Shown: positions 39,404 to 50,028, counted from the first letter of the stretch. The stretch is DNA of 64,000 nt from Polytrichum commune (GCA_950295325.1 OX485809.1:9736001-9800000), one strand, 5' to 3'. The notes: generated from the letters alone by a model not told the origin. Made by a program: numbers and translations.

Positions 39404-40832
39404 TACTTGACAACAATTGCTCAAATTTTTCATTTTTTGGTTGTATTTCTGAGCTAGAATGGCCCAGTATTGAGAGCAAATGAGTGATACAAGTGTTTGA
39501 AAGCTTAGTTTGTCATTTCTTGCAACCCTCAAGAAGATTTTGAGAGAAATCTTCTCATTTTTCTTTTGTTGTCTCTTTGTGTTTTCTTCAAGTGTTGATG
39601 GTTGAATCTTGAGATTCCATTTGGTCTCAAGATTCTCAAGTCACATCATTCTTGCTTGCAATTTGTAAAAGCAAAGTTTCATTTTTTTAAAATTTACAAA
39701 CAAACACAAACCAAACTTACAATCCGAATTTTTTATAATTTTTTTTGAGCTCCGGAGCTCCACGGACACTCTTGGAGCTCTTGGAGCTCCAATTCTGCAC
39801 CCGGGGGCGGCAAAATCCCGGGCCGGGGGCGGGCGGGCCCCACGGCGGGCGGCGCCAGCCGGGCCCCGCGGCGAGTTGGCAGCGGGCCGGGGCCGGGGGC
39901 GGGCGGGCGGGCGGCGCCAGCCTGGCCCCCCTTTCCCCTTTCAAGGTAAGCCTTCACTAATTATGTTATTTAAGTTAATTAGGTTAGTTAATTAGGATAA
40001 TTAAGTTAGTTAATTAATTAGGTTAATTAAGATTAGTTAACTTAATTAGTTAATTAGGTTGGTTCATTAAGTTAGTTAATTAAATTAATTAGCTTAATTA
40101 AATTAGGTTCATTAGTTTAAGTTAATTAAGTTAGGTTGAGTTAAATTAAATTAATTAAGTTTATTTTATTTTATTTTATTTTATTTTCACATTTTTACTT
40201 TTACCTTTCAAACTTGGCATCCAATTCTCACAAACTTTGAGGTTCAAATTTGGGGGCATACTAGCTCCGATTGGAGTGAAATTTGAGCCTATCTTGTGTG
40301 AAATTTGCCAAGGAATCCAATGGTGTAATTGGATTGTTGATTGGAATTCAAAATCATTGCTGAAATTATTAATTTCAACGCTGATTTTTATTTTTGGGAG
40401 CAAATTAACTCCGAACGGAGTGAAATTTGAGCCTATCTTGTGTGAAATTTGCCAAGGAATCCAATGGTGTAATTGGATTGTTGATTGGAATTCAAAATCA
40501 TTGCTAAAATTAGCAATTTCAACGCTGATTTTTGTTTTTGGGAGCAAATTAACTCCGAACGGAGTGAAATTTGAGCCTAATTTGTGTGAAATCTTCCTAG
40601 GAGTCCATTGGTGCACTTAGTTTGTTGATTGGAGTCCATAATCACCTTGGAAATGAGCCTTTTCAACGCTGATTTTTCATTTTAATTACCAATCTCAAAC
40701 CTTTGCACAATTTTGGAATTCTGGGGGCATAAACACTTGGCATTTGGCAAGGGATTGCCATTTAGATAGCCCGCAACAGGTGCAGGTTGCCATTACCTTG
40801 TAGATAGTTGCAGGTACTCAAGTGATTATTTT
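39404..40832 (+). other. retrotransposon 5' leader
   Basis: No coding region. Successive composition blocks are visible: a T-rich part; a very GC-rich block at about 39772-39936 made of GGGCGGGC and GGCGCCAGCC repeats; an AT-rich degenerate TTAATTAGG array at about 39955-40180; and a tandem repeat (separate entry). Such a structured leader could hold packaging or translation signals; this is inference. Confidence 0.7.
40252..40685 (+). repeat. tandem repeat, about 144 bp x 3
   Basis: Three units (about 40252-40395, 40396-40539, 40540-40685) repeat the blocks GGAGTGAAATTTGAGCCTA, AATTTGCCAAGGAATCCA and TTTCAACGCTGATTTTT. Units 1 and 2 are nearly identical; unit 3 is more diverged. Confidence 0.9.
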
Positions 40833-43763
40833 ATGGTGCAAACTAGGAGCCGATATTATCGATCTCCATCACCAGATTACTTGGAGGACGTGCATACCAC
40901 AAATCTTGAGCCAGAGGTAGATACCAACGAGGTTTTTGAGCCTATTTCGGCGTTGGACACTACTTGTAGGCTTCGGATTTGGAGTGTCGGCACGTTCGAC
41001 GAAATGGAGGACGATCGCCACAATTCAGTGCGTGATCGGTTTTCAGGTCGAGCTGGGGGCATTTCCTTGCCCGATTGGAAACTCCAGTTTCGTACCTGGA
41101 TTAAGGAGAAACGCCAAAGGTCTTCCAATTTCAATGATTGGTATGCCTTTGAACTTCTGCCTCAACATTTGGAGTATGAGGCACTCCAAACTTATGAACG
41201 CTGGACAGAGGGTCATCAGCGACAACTTCGGGAGGTGGAGCAGTATCGGGAGGCTCGGGTTGAGCTCATTTCAACCCTTAAGGATGGGGCGGTTGCTACC
41301 TTAGCTCCACCCACCTTAAAGGAGGAGGAATCGCCGGCGGAGTCTAAGGACACGGAACTGGCACTTGGGCCAATGGTGGCTAGCAGTAGCACGGCAACCC
41401 TTTCACGGGTGGCACGTGCTACACATGCAGCATTGACGGCTGTTGGTCCACCACCTCCGTTTAATCCCCTTACTGAATTTGTCGCACATTTGGAAGTGGA
41501 GTATGGTGGGTTTCGGCGAGACCAGATGCAGCGCATCCAGGATTTCCGCCGAGAGAAGGATGATACTCCACGGACCATGTATACGCGACTCGCGCGATTT
41601 GCTGTGGAGTCGGGAGGTGTTTTTGCTGAGAGTCAGCTTGTTAAAATCTTTTTGTCTAAGATTGACAAGCGGCTACTTGAGTTGGCATCACCTCGGATTA
41701 TCCTCGACTACGAGGGCGGAGCTACGCTTGCACAAGCGTTTGCCGTGGTTGAGAGATGTGATCGGGCTCTTTGCCAACATGATGCCACGGATATGGTATC
41801 TTGGATGACAGAGAGTCCGAAACCAAGAAGAATTGTCACAGCTACTAGTAGTTTAGCTGAGACTCAACCCGTCAAGGAGCAAAAGATTTTGCATTGTTGG
41901 GGTTGTGGGGAAGCTGGTCATTCGAAGAATGATCCCAATTGTCCTAAGAAGAAGAAAACTCAGCCTTTGGGAAAATTAAAACAAAAGATGGAACCAGTAA
42001 AGGCAGGGGACAATTCTAAGAAGAGACAATTGAAATGTAACCATTGTGGTGGCACTAATCACGATGTGGATCATTGTTTCCAACTTCATCCTGAGATGCA
42101 GCCTGCCAGTTATGTCACTGGAAAGTCTCCAAGGGAGCAGAGTCTTGAGGCTAAGGTGGCAGAGCTTGAGCAAAAGCTCAAATCTTCTGCATCTTTTGCT
42201 CAAATTTCTGAGCCGCATGTGGGTGGTGGCACCTCGGGTTCGGACATGTATATGTTTGGAGCAGCTGGAAAGGTGGTGGCGGCGGCTTCTACCCGCTCAC
42301 AAACATTGGCAGATGCGGTGGCTTCCACGAGTGGTGGTAGCAACGAGGTGCTACATCCTCACCATGCCGGACCAGCTGATCAAATTGGTCAAGCACGTTT
42401 ACCTCTTTCATTTGGATTGGTAGACACCACTGTTGTTGGGGCTAAAAACCCTGTACCTTTCAGAGATGGGGATTCCATCTCGAAGGATGTTACGCAGGCA
42501 TTGGCATATAAAATTCTCCATATGCCAATTTTCTCGGATTCGGAGTTTATGGCTTCGGATTTCAAGCCTGCTACAGTTTTTCATTTAGCTGGGAGAATGT
42601 TAGAAGGTAAGGCGGATTTGCCATCCCTTCAAGTATCCCAAGCTGTGGTTGACGTACCTGTGGCTGAGGAGGTGGAGGACTTAGCCAATTTGCGAGCGAG
42701 TCTTGCGGATGCGGCGATCATTGTTTTTGGTAAGCAAACTGATATTCCTCCAGCATCAATTTCAGCAGTGGATACGTCATTTTCGAATTATGCTTCGGGA
42801 GCGGCATATCTTGCAGACATTTCTGCAAGGCCTGCTCGCGAACGCCATAATTTGCAACCTGGAGTTGTACGGCTGATGAACGACAAATCTTTGTTTGTCG
42901 TTTCACGCACGGATATGCCCACTATCCGTACTACACCACTGAGAGTTATGATGGATTCCGGTGCTCAACCGGTTATGATTGGCAAAGGACTTGCTGACAG
43001 TCTTGGATTGACGCCAGCAAGCTTGGATCCTTGTCCATTCACTATTGTGACTTCAGTAGGGGGCACTGAATGTGCAACAGGTTACACCAAGGCACCTCTA
43101 CGTTTGATTTTTCATGTGGGGGCAGGGCCTACTTACATTCATTTGTCAATGAAGTGTGTTGTTACTAATGCTACCAACTATGATATACTTGTTGGTCAGC
43201 AAGTTCTTTACCCACTTGGCTTTGGTTTGGATAATTGGACGGAAGAGGCATGGATTAGACCGGGATGGTCCACTGGAGATGGCAGAAAGGTATTTATTCC
43301 CGTCACATTTGCAGCCACTGCTATGACTATGGTTGCGGAGGCAATGTTTGGTTGCAGTGGTTCAGTTGCAGATTTGCCTTGTGCTCCAGTTTTATTGGAG
43401 GAAACAATGGACTACACTTGTAATGCGGCAGAACAACAATTTTTACCATCTTTTCAAATTCCTGCTCGACATTTCAAGGATCCACCTCCACCATGGCGAA
43501 CTCCTAAGGAGTTATCCGACCATTGTCGACACATTGTAGCGGATTTGGAGCTTGGAGAGGCACCTCCAACTTCATCCTCATTTTCTTTTGCTCAACCCAT
43601 TCGTTGGCAACCATCACCTGAAGGTATTGTCCTTGTGGAGATCTTTGGAGGCATTGGTACAGGTTTGGCGGCAATGTTGGAAGCTGGAATTACAGTTTGG
43701 CGATATATTCATGTGGACAATGGGTATGCAGCCAACAGAGCCGTCCGACACCACATCCAATAA
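40833..43763 (+). CDS. Gag - aspartic protease - start of DNA methyltransferase
   Basis: The 976-residue frame starts at the ATG at 40833 (MVQTRSRYYRSPSP). Residues about 200-320 have the helical Ty3 gag core (FVAHLEVEYGG, RTMYTRLARFA, LVKIFLSKI). Two zinc knuckles follow: CWGCGEAGHSKNDPNC (355-370, with a longer last spacing) and CNHCGGTNHDVDHC (402-415, canonical C-x2-C-x4-H-x4-C). A coiled-coil-like segment lies at 435-450. The retropepsin active site is MMDSGAQPVMIG (D708 S G), with YDILVG as the second strand motif near 783-788. From residue 931 it enters methyltransferase motif I (GIVLVEIFGGIGTGL) and motif II (RYIHVDNG). It ends at an in-frame TAA; the methyltransferase continues without a shift in the next frame. 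Confidence 0.93.
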   Translation: MVQTRSRYYRSPSPDYLEDVHTTNLEPEVDTNEVFEPISALDTTCRLRIWSVGTFDEMEDDRHNSVRDRFSGRAGGISLPDWKLQFRTWIKEKRQRSSNFNDWYAFELLPQHLEYEALQTYERWTEGHQRQLREVEQYREARVELISTLKDGAVATLAPPTLKEEESPAESKDTELALGPMVASSSTATLSRVARATHAALTAVGPPPPFNPLTEFVAHLEVEYGGFRRDQMQRIQDFRREKDDTPRTMYTRLARFAVESGGVFAESQLVKIFLSKIDKRLLELASPRIILDYEGGATLAQAFAVVERCDRALCQHDATDMVSWMTESPKPRRIVTATSSLAETQPVKEQKILHCWGCGEAGHSKNDPNCPKKKKTQPLGKLKQKMEPVKAGDNSKKRQLKCNHCGGTNHDVDHCFQLHPEMQPASYVTGKSPREQSLEAKVAELEQKLKSSASFAQISEPHVGGGTSGSDMYMFGAAGKVVAAASTRSQTLADAVASTSGGSNEVLHPHHAGPADQIGQARLPLSFGLVDTTVVGAKNPVPFRDGDSISKDVTQALAYKILHMPIFSDSEFMASDFKPATVFHLAGRMLEGKADLPSLQVSQAVVDVPVAEEVEDLANLRASLADAAIIVFGKQTDIPPASISAVDTSFSNYASGAAYLADISARPARERHNLQPGVVRLMNDKSLFVVSRTDMPTIRTTPLRVMMDSGAQPVMIGKGLADSLGLTPASLDPCPFTIVTSVGGTECATGYTKAPLRLIFHVGAGPTYIHLSMKCVVTNATNYDILVGQQVLYPLGFGLDNWTEEAWIRPGWSTGDGRKVFIPVTFAATAMTMVAEAMFGCSGSVADLPCAPVLLEETMDYTCNAAEQQFLPSFQIPARHFKDPPPPWRTPKELSDHCRHIVADLELGEAPPTSSSFSFAQPIRWQPSPEGIVLVEIFGGIGTGLAAMLEAGITVWRYIHVDNGYAANRAVRHHIQ

Positions 43764-44930
43764 TTGTTGTTGAGATACCCCGCACAATTGTCAGCCTTTG
43801 CCATTCATGGATGTTGTGGTCAACTTCCTCAAGATGTCACTATGATTAATGATGAGGATTTGAGAAGGTTGGGCCACGTGGATTTGATTCTTGCAGGATG
43901 GCCTTGTCAAGGCCATTCGCGGGCAGGAACTGGCCAGGTATTGGATGATCCTAGGTCTAGTTTGTTTGCGGATTTGATGCGATTGACGCAATGGTGGTTT
44001 ACCCACCAATCAACTCCGCCAGGGTACATTTTCGAAAATGTACCATTATTGGGTGATACCCGGCACAAAGTGGTGAAGGATGGTGAGTACATTAACCAAA
44101 TTCTGGGTACTCCAACATTTCTGGATGCTGCATCTTTGGGATCCTTTGCTCATCGGCCTCGTTGGTTTTGGACCAACTTGGTATCACCTCGAGTGCTTTC
44201 AGCGGCGATTGCCCACATTCCCCGCCTTATGGATCGCAAGGTGGATGACATTTTAGATGATCATAGTGTTTCCTTGGCAGTTACCAAGGATGACACCTTG
44301 CCATTTGCATTAATTAACAAGGTGGGCATTCCGAGAGATGCACTACCTACTTTTGTGACATATCCACAGTCTTTTGCATTTCGATCTCGTGGACCTGGCA
44401 TGGTTTGGGATTCAAAATCCCAAACTTATGAGGAGCCTACGGCAGATGAGCGGGAACGCGCCATGGGTTTTCTTACAGGTACCACGGCTGCTCACGGGCT
44501 TCAGGAAGGTCAGAGACATTTCCTATTGGGGCAAACTATGGATCTTAATAGCATTGTGTGGATAATTGGAATTTGTCTTGCTGCTCAACAACGTATGGAT
44601 GACCAATTGCTTACTCTGAGGGCAGAGAACAATGGTCAGGGGGCAATGGAGCCGCAATCCAAGGGTCACATTGAGGTCAATGACACCAAGGGATTATTTC
44701 CTTTGAAACTTCATGTTGCGGAAGAGCTTCGAGCCCAACATGTTTTTTCGGCTTTGGCCCAAGAGTTTGGGAAGTTAGAGGCCCATAAAATGTTTCCACT
44801 TCTATTTCTTGGTGATACTTCATATATGGGTAGCTATTTAGCTACACAAACTGATTGTAGTGGAGAGGATACGCATTTGGATTCAAGTATAGATGATGGG
44901 GGCAAAGGTGTTGCCCTCTCCACGGACTAG
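43764..44930 (+). CDS. cytosine-5 DNA methyltransferase catalytic domain (DNMT3-like)
   Basis: Same frame as the preceding gag-protease ORF, separated only by the TAA at 43761-43763; it has no start codon of its own at the right place. Conserved motifs in order: IV, LAGWPCQGHS, catalytic Cys codon 43905-43907; VI, FENVPLL (ENV at codons 91-93); VIII, AHRPRWFWTNL (129-139), closest to the DNMT3/DRM form; IX, ADERERAMGFLTG (227-239); X, LLGQTMDLNSIVW (254-266). With motifs I and II upstream, every catalytic motif is present and unmutated. The last 100 residues link to RT. It probably methylated cytosines in element or host DNA. The ORF ends TAG CAA TCA, and the frame then continues into RT. Confidence 0.92.
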   Translation: MLLRYPAQLSAFAIHGCCGQLPQDVTMINDEDLRRLGHVDLILAGWPCQGHSRAGTGQVLDDPRSSLFADLMRLTQWWFTHQSTPPGYIFENVPLLGDTRHKVVKDGEYINQILGTPTFLDAASLGSFAHRPRWFWTNLVSPRVLSAAIAHIPRLMDRKVDDILDDHSVSLAVTKDDTLPFALINKVGIPRDALPTFVTYPQSFAFRSRGPGMVWDSKSQTYEEPTADERERAMGFLTGTTAAHGLQEGQRHFLLGQTMDLNSIVWIIGICLAAQQRMDDQLLTLRAENNGQGAMEPQSKGHIEVNDTKGLFPLKLHVAEELRAQHVFSALAQEFGKLEAHKMFPLLFLGDTSYMGSYLATQTDCSGEDTHLDSSIDDGGKGVALSTD

Positions 44931-45398
44931 CAATCACAGGCTGTGCTGGCACCAAGTGGCAATCCTTCTATGAAGAAGGAAACCACGGAGTTTGACGATT
45001 GGCCAATTGAAGTGGGGCCAAAGCTTACTGGTGCCGAAGCACGAAAGGTACGGGCATTTATTCGCTCTTACCGTAATTGTTTTGCCTTTAGTCTTCATGA
45101 TCTTGAAGGATATAAAGGTAAACCTGTTCGTATTCAACTCGAGGACGACCACCCTATTTTCAGACGGCCGTACAGACTTAGTACCTCTGAAAGGTTGGGT
45201 GTTCAAACTCGATGTCAAGAGTTATTGGCAGCGGAATTAATTGAACTTTCCAATGGAGAGTATGCTTGTGCCACGGTTATGCCGTCAAAGAAGGATATCT
45301 TTGGCAACTGGACGGAAAAACGGATGTGTGGTGATTATCGTCTAGTCAACCGCAAGACCAAGTCGGATCGATATCCAATGCCGATGCCGGAGGAGTAC
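44931..45398 (+). CDS. reverse transcriptase, N-terminal (fingers) part
   Basis: Continues the methyltransferase frame directly after the TAG at 44928-44930. It has the Ty3 RT entry features RPYRLSTSE, VMPSKKDIFGNWTEKRMC and DYRLVNRKTKSDRYPMPMPEE. The frame is lost at about 45396, where four extra bases (TACG) seem to sit between the MPMPEE codons and the FDALG codons; the rest of RT runs in the +1 frame. A programmed shift is less likely, since no slippery site is visible. Confidence 0.88.
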
Positions 45399-46122
45399 GT
45401 TGTTTGATGCACTGGGATTTTCTAGAATCTTTAGCACTCTGGATTTGAGGTCTGGTTATCACCAATTACCTTTGTTGTTGGGTGATCGGGTGAAGACCGC
45501 ATTTTGGGGAATTGATAAAGATGGCAAGGATCAACTTTATCATTGGAAATTTTTGCCATTTGGTCTCAAGAATGCACCAGCTGAATTTCAGCGGGTGATG
45601 GACCAATTATTGGCTGGTTTGCCGTTTGCTAGATGTTACATTGATGATGTTATCATCTTTAGTAACAGTCCACAGGATCATGTGAGACATTTGCAAGCGG
45701 TATTTGAACGACTTCAACGGTGGGGACTCCGTTTACATCATGGAAAATGTAAGTTTTTCCATGATCAATTGTCCTATTTAGGCCACATGATTGTTCCTGG
45801 CGGTCTTGGTGTGCAACAGGCGAAGGTGGATGTTTTGCACAAAATTCCCGCACCTAGTGATATACCACAGCTTCGTGCATTTCTAGGATTGGCAAATTAT
45901 TATAGGAGGTTTGTCAAAAACTTTAGTTTGATTGCCAAACCTCTTACCATTCTCACGGGGAAAGACCAACCATGGATTTGGAGTCGGGAACAACAACATG
46001 CATTTGATACATTGAAGCAGAGGCTCGGTTCAGCGCCAGTACTACGACGCCCGGATGTGTCTAGAGCTTTTCAATTGCACACGGATTGGAGTGCAGTGGG
46101 ATTGGGAGCGGTATTGACATAG
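45399..46122 (+). CDS. reverse transcriptase core and start of RNase H
   Basis: Begins without a start codon after the frameshift. It has STLDLRSGYHQLPL (first catalytic Asp), FLPFGLKNAPAEFQRVMD, the YIDD box at 45637-45648, LSYLGHMI and LRAFLGLANYYRRFV, all in Ty3 order. The RNase H domain starts at FQLHTDWSAVGLGAVLT and is interrupted by TAG at 46120-46122. The frame reopens immediately downstream. Confidence 0.93.
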
Positions 46123-46500
46123 AAAGATGAAGAGGGAAAGGAATATGTGGTGGCTTATGCATCTAGAAGTAATAATAGTGCTGAATCTAATTATTCTTCT
46201 TATGAAGGCGAGGCCTTGGCGGCCGTTTGGGCCATTGCACATTTTCGACCTTATTTGTATGGGCAGAAGTTTACTTTGGTGACTGATCATCAGCCTTTAA
46301 AATGGCTTATGGAATCAGATAAGCTCACCGGAAAACTTGCTAGGTGGGCATTATTACTTCATGAATATGATTTTGAAGTTGTTCACCGAGCAGGAATTGC
46401 CAACTTGGATGCAGACGGATTGTCTCGCAATCCAAGTCTTTCAAATGAGGATTTAACTGGAGCCAGGTGGCATGGAGATTGTGATCGTGAGGCAGTGTAG
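46123..46500 (+). CDS. RNase H remainder
   Basis: Same frame as the RT core, directly after the TAG. It shows VVAYASRSNN, SSYEGEALAAVWAI (catalytic Glu), LVTDHQPLKWL (catalytic Asp), LLLHEYDFEVVHRAG and NLDADGLSRNP, the usual end of Ty3 RNase H. The frame closes at TAG 46498-46500 and resumes in the integrase ORF. Confidence 0.92.
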   Translation, partial: KDEEGKEYVVAYASRSNNSAESNYSSYEGEALAAVWAIAHFRPYLYGQKFTLVTDHQPLKWLMESDKLTGKLARWALLLHEYDFEVVHRAGIANLDADGLSRNPSLSNEDLTGARWHGDCDREAV

Positions 46501-47910
46501 GGTTGGCATGCTGCCACGTATCTCACAATGATGTCGGGATTGGCTGCTGAAATCCTTGTGGAAGAGCAAGATGAGAAGGTTGATAAATCTCTCGTTGTTA
46601 GTGATGTGTGGGAAGACCAGGCGGTCTTGCACAAACTTCAACAAGGGATATTTCTTCTTGGACTATCTTCTATGGAGCGAGATAGAGTTAGTCACCGGAT
46701 AACAAGGTTTCGTTGGGCAAACGGCTTGTTATTTCGTGTGTGGCCGAACGGAACGAGGCGCATCGTTCCAAGGCTAGATCAAAGAGCTTCTTTGGTGCGG
46801 CAAGTGCACGAGGAGCTTGGATATTTTGGAGTGCGAAGGACACACTCTATGTTGCGCAACCAATATTGGTGGATTGGTATGTACCAACAGGTTGCCACTT
46901 ATGTTTCTCGGTGTGAAGTATGTGACCGGGTCAGGTCAAGTTTTAATACTTTGTCACCTCAACTTCAATCTTTACCTATTATGGGCTTGGGATATCGTTG
47001 GTCTTTGGATTTTGCCGGACCGCTTACTATCACTCCACGTGGTTCCAAGTATGTGCTTGTGATGGTGGAGCATTTTAGTAAGTGGATTGAACTCGTGGCT
47101 CTTCTCCAAAATTCCTCAGAATTGGCAGCTATGGCATTTCTTGATCGAGTTTTGGCACAGTTTGGAGCACCTGCAGAGGTGTTGACGGATCAAGGGAGAG
47201 AATTCCTTGGATCTTTCGAGGCTTTGTGTACCAAAGCTTTGATTGATCATCGGACAACTTCCAGAGATCACCCTGAGACAGATGGCTTAGCTGAACGAGT
47301 TGTTCAGACGGTTAAGCGCGGTTTGCGGAAGTATGGATTGCTTCATGGCAACCATCGCGATTGGGACTTGATGTTACCATGGATAGCAATGAATTATCGT
47401 TTCAGCAGGCAAACATCTTTGGCATCTTATAGTCCTTACCAACTCTTGTATGGACGGGAACCAATTTTACCTAGCTCGGTGCGAGAGAAATTGGCTCCCG
47501 TGGTAAACTTGGATGATCCAGATGTTTGGGCTCAATGTCTTCATGACCGAGCAACGTTCTTCCAGAAGGCCATGCCTATGGCTATGGAGAACTTAAATAT
47601 TGCTCAACATCGTGATACATTACGGTATGCCCGGATCCGCAGTGGAGCTTATCGACCTCAGGTTCGTAGATTTTTTAAGGGGGATTATGTTTACTTGCAA
47701 CGGGAGGCGCCTACTACATTGGATGTCAAGGTTGGGCGCACGATTTTGCGGGTAAAAGATGTCTTGTCAAGTGGTATATTATTGTTTGAGGGTAAGGATG
47801 GACGGGAATGTCGTGAGCATTCAAAGAATTGTGCTCCATGTCACCTTCCCATCGACGGCTCTGTGCATTCCGAGTTGGCGGTTGTACCACAATGTCGCAA
47901 CCCTTGCTAG
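46501..47910 (+). CDS. integrase
   Basis: The longest pol piece, in frame with RNase H; the first ATG is at 46528. Numbering from that ATG, the zinc-binding HHCC is H94, H106, C129, C132 (HEELGYFGVRRTHS, CEVCDRV). The catalytic triad is D161 (SLDFAG), D221 (LTDQGREF) and E256 (TDGLAER). A C-terminal segment (RRFFKGDYVYLQREA, then GRTILRVKDV) is of the GPY/F kind. No chromodomain follows. The triad is intact, so this piece could be functional if it were translated from the upstream message. Confidence 0.93.
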   Translation, partial: GWHAATYLTMMSGLAAEILVEEQDEKVDKSLVVSDVWEDQAVLHKLQQGIFLLGLSSMERDRVSHRITRFRWANGLLFRVWPNGTRRIVPRLDQRASLVRQVHEELGYFGVRRTHSMLRNQYWWIGMYQQVATYVSRCEVCDRVRSSFNTLSPQLQSLPIMGLGYRWSLDFAGPLTITPRGSKYVLVMVEHFSKWIELVALLQNSSELAAMAFLDRVLAQFGAPAEVLTDQGREFLGSFEALCTKALIDHRTTSRDHPETDGLAERVVQTVKRGLRKYGLLHGNHRDWDLMLPWIAMNYRFSRQTSLASYSPYQLLYGREPILPSSVREKLAPVVNLDDPDVWAQCLHDRATFFQKAMPMAMENLNIAQHRDTLRYARIRSGAYRPQVRRFFKGDYVYLQREAPTTLDVKVGRTILRVKDVLSSGILLFEGKDGRECREHSKNCAPCHLPIDGSVHSELAVVPQCRNPC

Positions 47911-48861
47911 CCCCCCTTGACAATCTTGCCAATTTTCAATTCTAGCAAAGGTTACGAGCGCTAACCATTCGCATTCCGCCATGCTAATGATTAGCTCCTC
48001 CTACCCCGGACCTTATAGTTCATAGGAGGGAACCAACCCTCCTACTTTGCTTTCGGGACTCACCCCTTAATCGGTAACCCATTCCTAGATGTGGACTTCC
48101 ATCCATGGAAGTCCAATCCCATGTTGATCATCGCATTGCCGGAGCAACACTACAACAACCCGAACCATACTAGGCAACTATGGCCTCACAATGGGCCAAA
48201 GCCCATGGAGGCCTTGCCGTTCGGCCTCGGGTGGGTGAGGCCACACCACCTCACCCATATAAGCCTCTAGGACTCTACACGGGGCCCCTACCCCACCGTC
48301 AACCAACCTCTTGTCTCTCTACCAAGAGTTGGGGCCAAGTGGACATTTTCCCTTAGCCGCGGGGCCTAGAAGCCCCCAGCAGCTTCAGACCATCATAACT
48401 TCCTTGTATGATGTCGGATTCCAGCAACCAACCACTCCATCTTCATCTACGCTTCACGTAGATGCCGATGGACTCCTCACTTGCCCCATTCGGGCAAGTG
48501 GTGAGGAAGTTATGCCTGTTTGAACCTTGGCAGTCCCGGGAATCACTCCCAGGCACTGCTGTACCAGGGCGCTGTCCCGGGACAGCGCCCCACTCAAATG
48601 GCCATAACTCCTAGCTCACACCTCGGATTGAGGTGTTCTTGAGCATTCTAGAATCACCACGCCATGAGCTACGCATAGCTCATGGCCTTACCCTTGTGCC
48701 TCCTAGTCTTCGTGGATGGGAGGCGTTCCCAACGCCCGGGGACCTCACCCACACTAGGATCACTTGGGCCCTCTCACCAACGGCGCCACAAGTCCCGGGT
48801 GTCACTCCGGGGTCCCCCTTGTGCCCATGGTGTTTCGGGCACTCCTCATGGAGAGGTGCGC
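47911..48861 (+). other. stem-loop-rich non-coding insert between integrase and PHD finger
   Basis: No frame is conserved here. It is GC-rich and has at least five perfect short stem-loops: 48093-48114, 48444-48464, 48478-48500, 48567-48590 (24-bp palindrome without loop) and 48661-48686 (11-bp stem). CCCATATAAGCCTC near 48257 looks like a TATA element. The PHD frame downstream is in phase with integrase, so this block may be a later insertion (for example a solo LTR) that split a once longer pol. Borders and target duplication were not found. Confidence 0.55.
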
Positions 48862-49055
48862 GACACACAAGGTCTGCCTTGTTATGTTTGTGGAGAGAAA
48901 AAAGGAGCTGCAACAATGTTATTGTGCGACCAATGTCAACGTGGATGGCACATGGCATGTTTGACACCTCCCTTTTTATTCTTCCTTCTGGCAATTGGGT
49001 TTGTCCTCGTTGTCGGAAAGCCTCTCATTTTGTGGCCGTTAATGGTCATGATTGA
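48862..49055 (+). pseudogene. PHD finger, broken by a 1-base shift
   Basis: CYVCGEKKG, LLCDQCQRGWHMACLTPP and, in the next frame, LPSGNWVCPRC make up the C4-H-C3 zinc pattern of a PHD finger, with the typical GWH and W-x-C-P-x-C features. The shift falls in a T run at about 48969-48973, so a 1-base indel is the likely cause. PHD fingers read histone H3 tails. The first part is in the same frame as integrase. Coding-like sequence with KAIKDGAQIAPSLRFLDYF continues to about 49290. Within this element it may do the targeting job that a chromodomain does in chromoviruses; this is inference. Confidence 0.8.
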
Positions 49056-49379
49056 GGATTTTGTGGATGTTTACCACATGTTTTAGTGGTGAAGTTGTTA
49101 TTTAGTTGGTTGGAAATTTTATGGGATTGAAAATCACATTGAAAGAGTTATCCAAGAATTCAACATAAATGGTTGAAGGCGATTAAGGATGGGGCTCAAA
49201 TTGCACCCAGCCTAAGGTTCTTGGATTACTTTCTCAATCATGAGTTTAATTCCTTAGATTACCACTACCCAATTGAATATGTGTAGATGTAGCAACAACT
49301 TCATCATGTTCAACAACTCTACCGATGAGTGTGTTTGTTCCTAGCCGATTGGAGGGGCTCCTTATCTGCTAGTGGGGGC
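49056..49379 (+). other. 3' internal region of the retrotransposon
   Basis: Contains a worn coding-like stretch (about 49150-49290) after the PHD finger and ends in AGTGGGGGC at 49371-49379, the best candidate polypurine tract. Confidence 0.5.
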
Positions 49380-49485
49380 ACTTGAAGAGGTGGTTGTTTA
49401 GCATTTTAGTTTGTTATTTTATTTTGCTAATTGATGTTGACGCCGACACTCGATCTGTTGTGTTTAACGATCTTAGTTTACACGA
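49380..49485 (+). repeat. 106-bp segment repeated on both sides of the right LTR, copy 1
   Basis: The segment ACTTGAAGAGG...TTTACACGA is found again, with two mismatches, at 49921-50026, immediately after the 3' LTR. It directly follows the candidate polypurine tract, so it may be the true start of the LTR. Confidence 0.92.
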
Positions 49486-49501
49486 CAGTTGTCACGTGAG
49501 G

Positions 49502-49920
49502 TGACATCGGGGGCTAAGTCACGTCAATTTAGGAGTAAATGGACTCCACTAGGAGTCCATGTGTGTTGGGATGAGTAACGGACTCCATTGGGAGTCCTAG
49601 TTAGTTGTTCATCCACTCCATGGATGAACTCCACATAGGATTGGGGTTGTATGGAGAGGAAGGCCTCTTGACTTGCCATTGTTGTCAAGTCAAGTCTTGT
49701 GAGTGTGTTTTGAGAGAGAGAGAGCTTGTTGTTGCTTTTTCATGGCTATGGTGTAGTAGATTATGAGTAAAGCCTTTGCATTCTTTCTCCACCACTTGCA
49801 CTCTTGGATTCTCCCTTCGTGGAGTGAGAGATAGCTTGACTCTTGTGTGTGAATTTCAGAGTTTCTTAAGCTTTGTAAGGAGACATTTTAGTTTCTTAAG
49901 CTTGGAGAGAGAAACCCTCA
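49502..49920 (+). repeat. 3' long terminal repeat
   Basis: 417 of 419 bases match 38985-39403. Both substitutions are in the central third. It is preceded by 16 bases absent from the left side, apart from the shared AGG just before TGACATC. Confidence 0.92.
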
Positions 49921-50026
49921 ACTTGAAGAGGTGGTTGTTTAGCATTTTAGTTTGCTATTTTATTTTGCTAATTGATGTTGACGCCGACACTCGATCTGTT
50001 GTGTTTAACAATCTTAGTTTACACGA
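49921..50026 (+). repeat. 106-bp segment, copy 2, outside the right LTR
   Basis: Second copy of 49380-49485. The junction with the LTR is CCCTCA|ACTTGA, and the left LTR is followed by TACTTGA. ACTTGA is thus a 6-base microhomology at the join. Confidence 0.92.
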
Positions 50027-50028
50027 TA

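Larger units (their letters stand above)
38985..50026 (+). mobile_element. Ty3-type LTR retrotransposon with DNA methyltransferase and PHD finger
   Basis: The element is bounded by 419-bp direct repeats (38985-39403, 49502-49920), plus a 106-bp extra segment at the 3' side. Coding order on the plus strand is gag, aspartic protease, cytosine-5 DNA methyltransferase, RT, RNase H, integrase, then a PHD finger. The PR-(MTase)-RT-RH-INT order is that of Ty3/gypsy. Gag to integrase would be one frame of about 2350 codons if stops at 43761, 44928, 46120 and 46498 and a frameshift at about 45396 were ignored. No chromodomain is present. A primer-binding site matching initiator tRNA-Met was not found after the left repeat. 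Repeats differing at 2 of 419 positions mean a recent insertion. Confidence 0.93.
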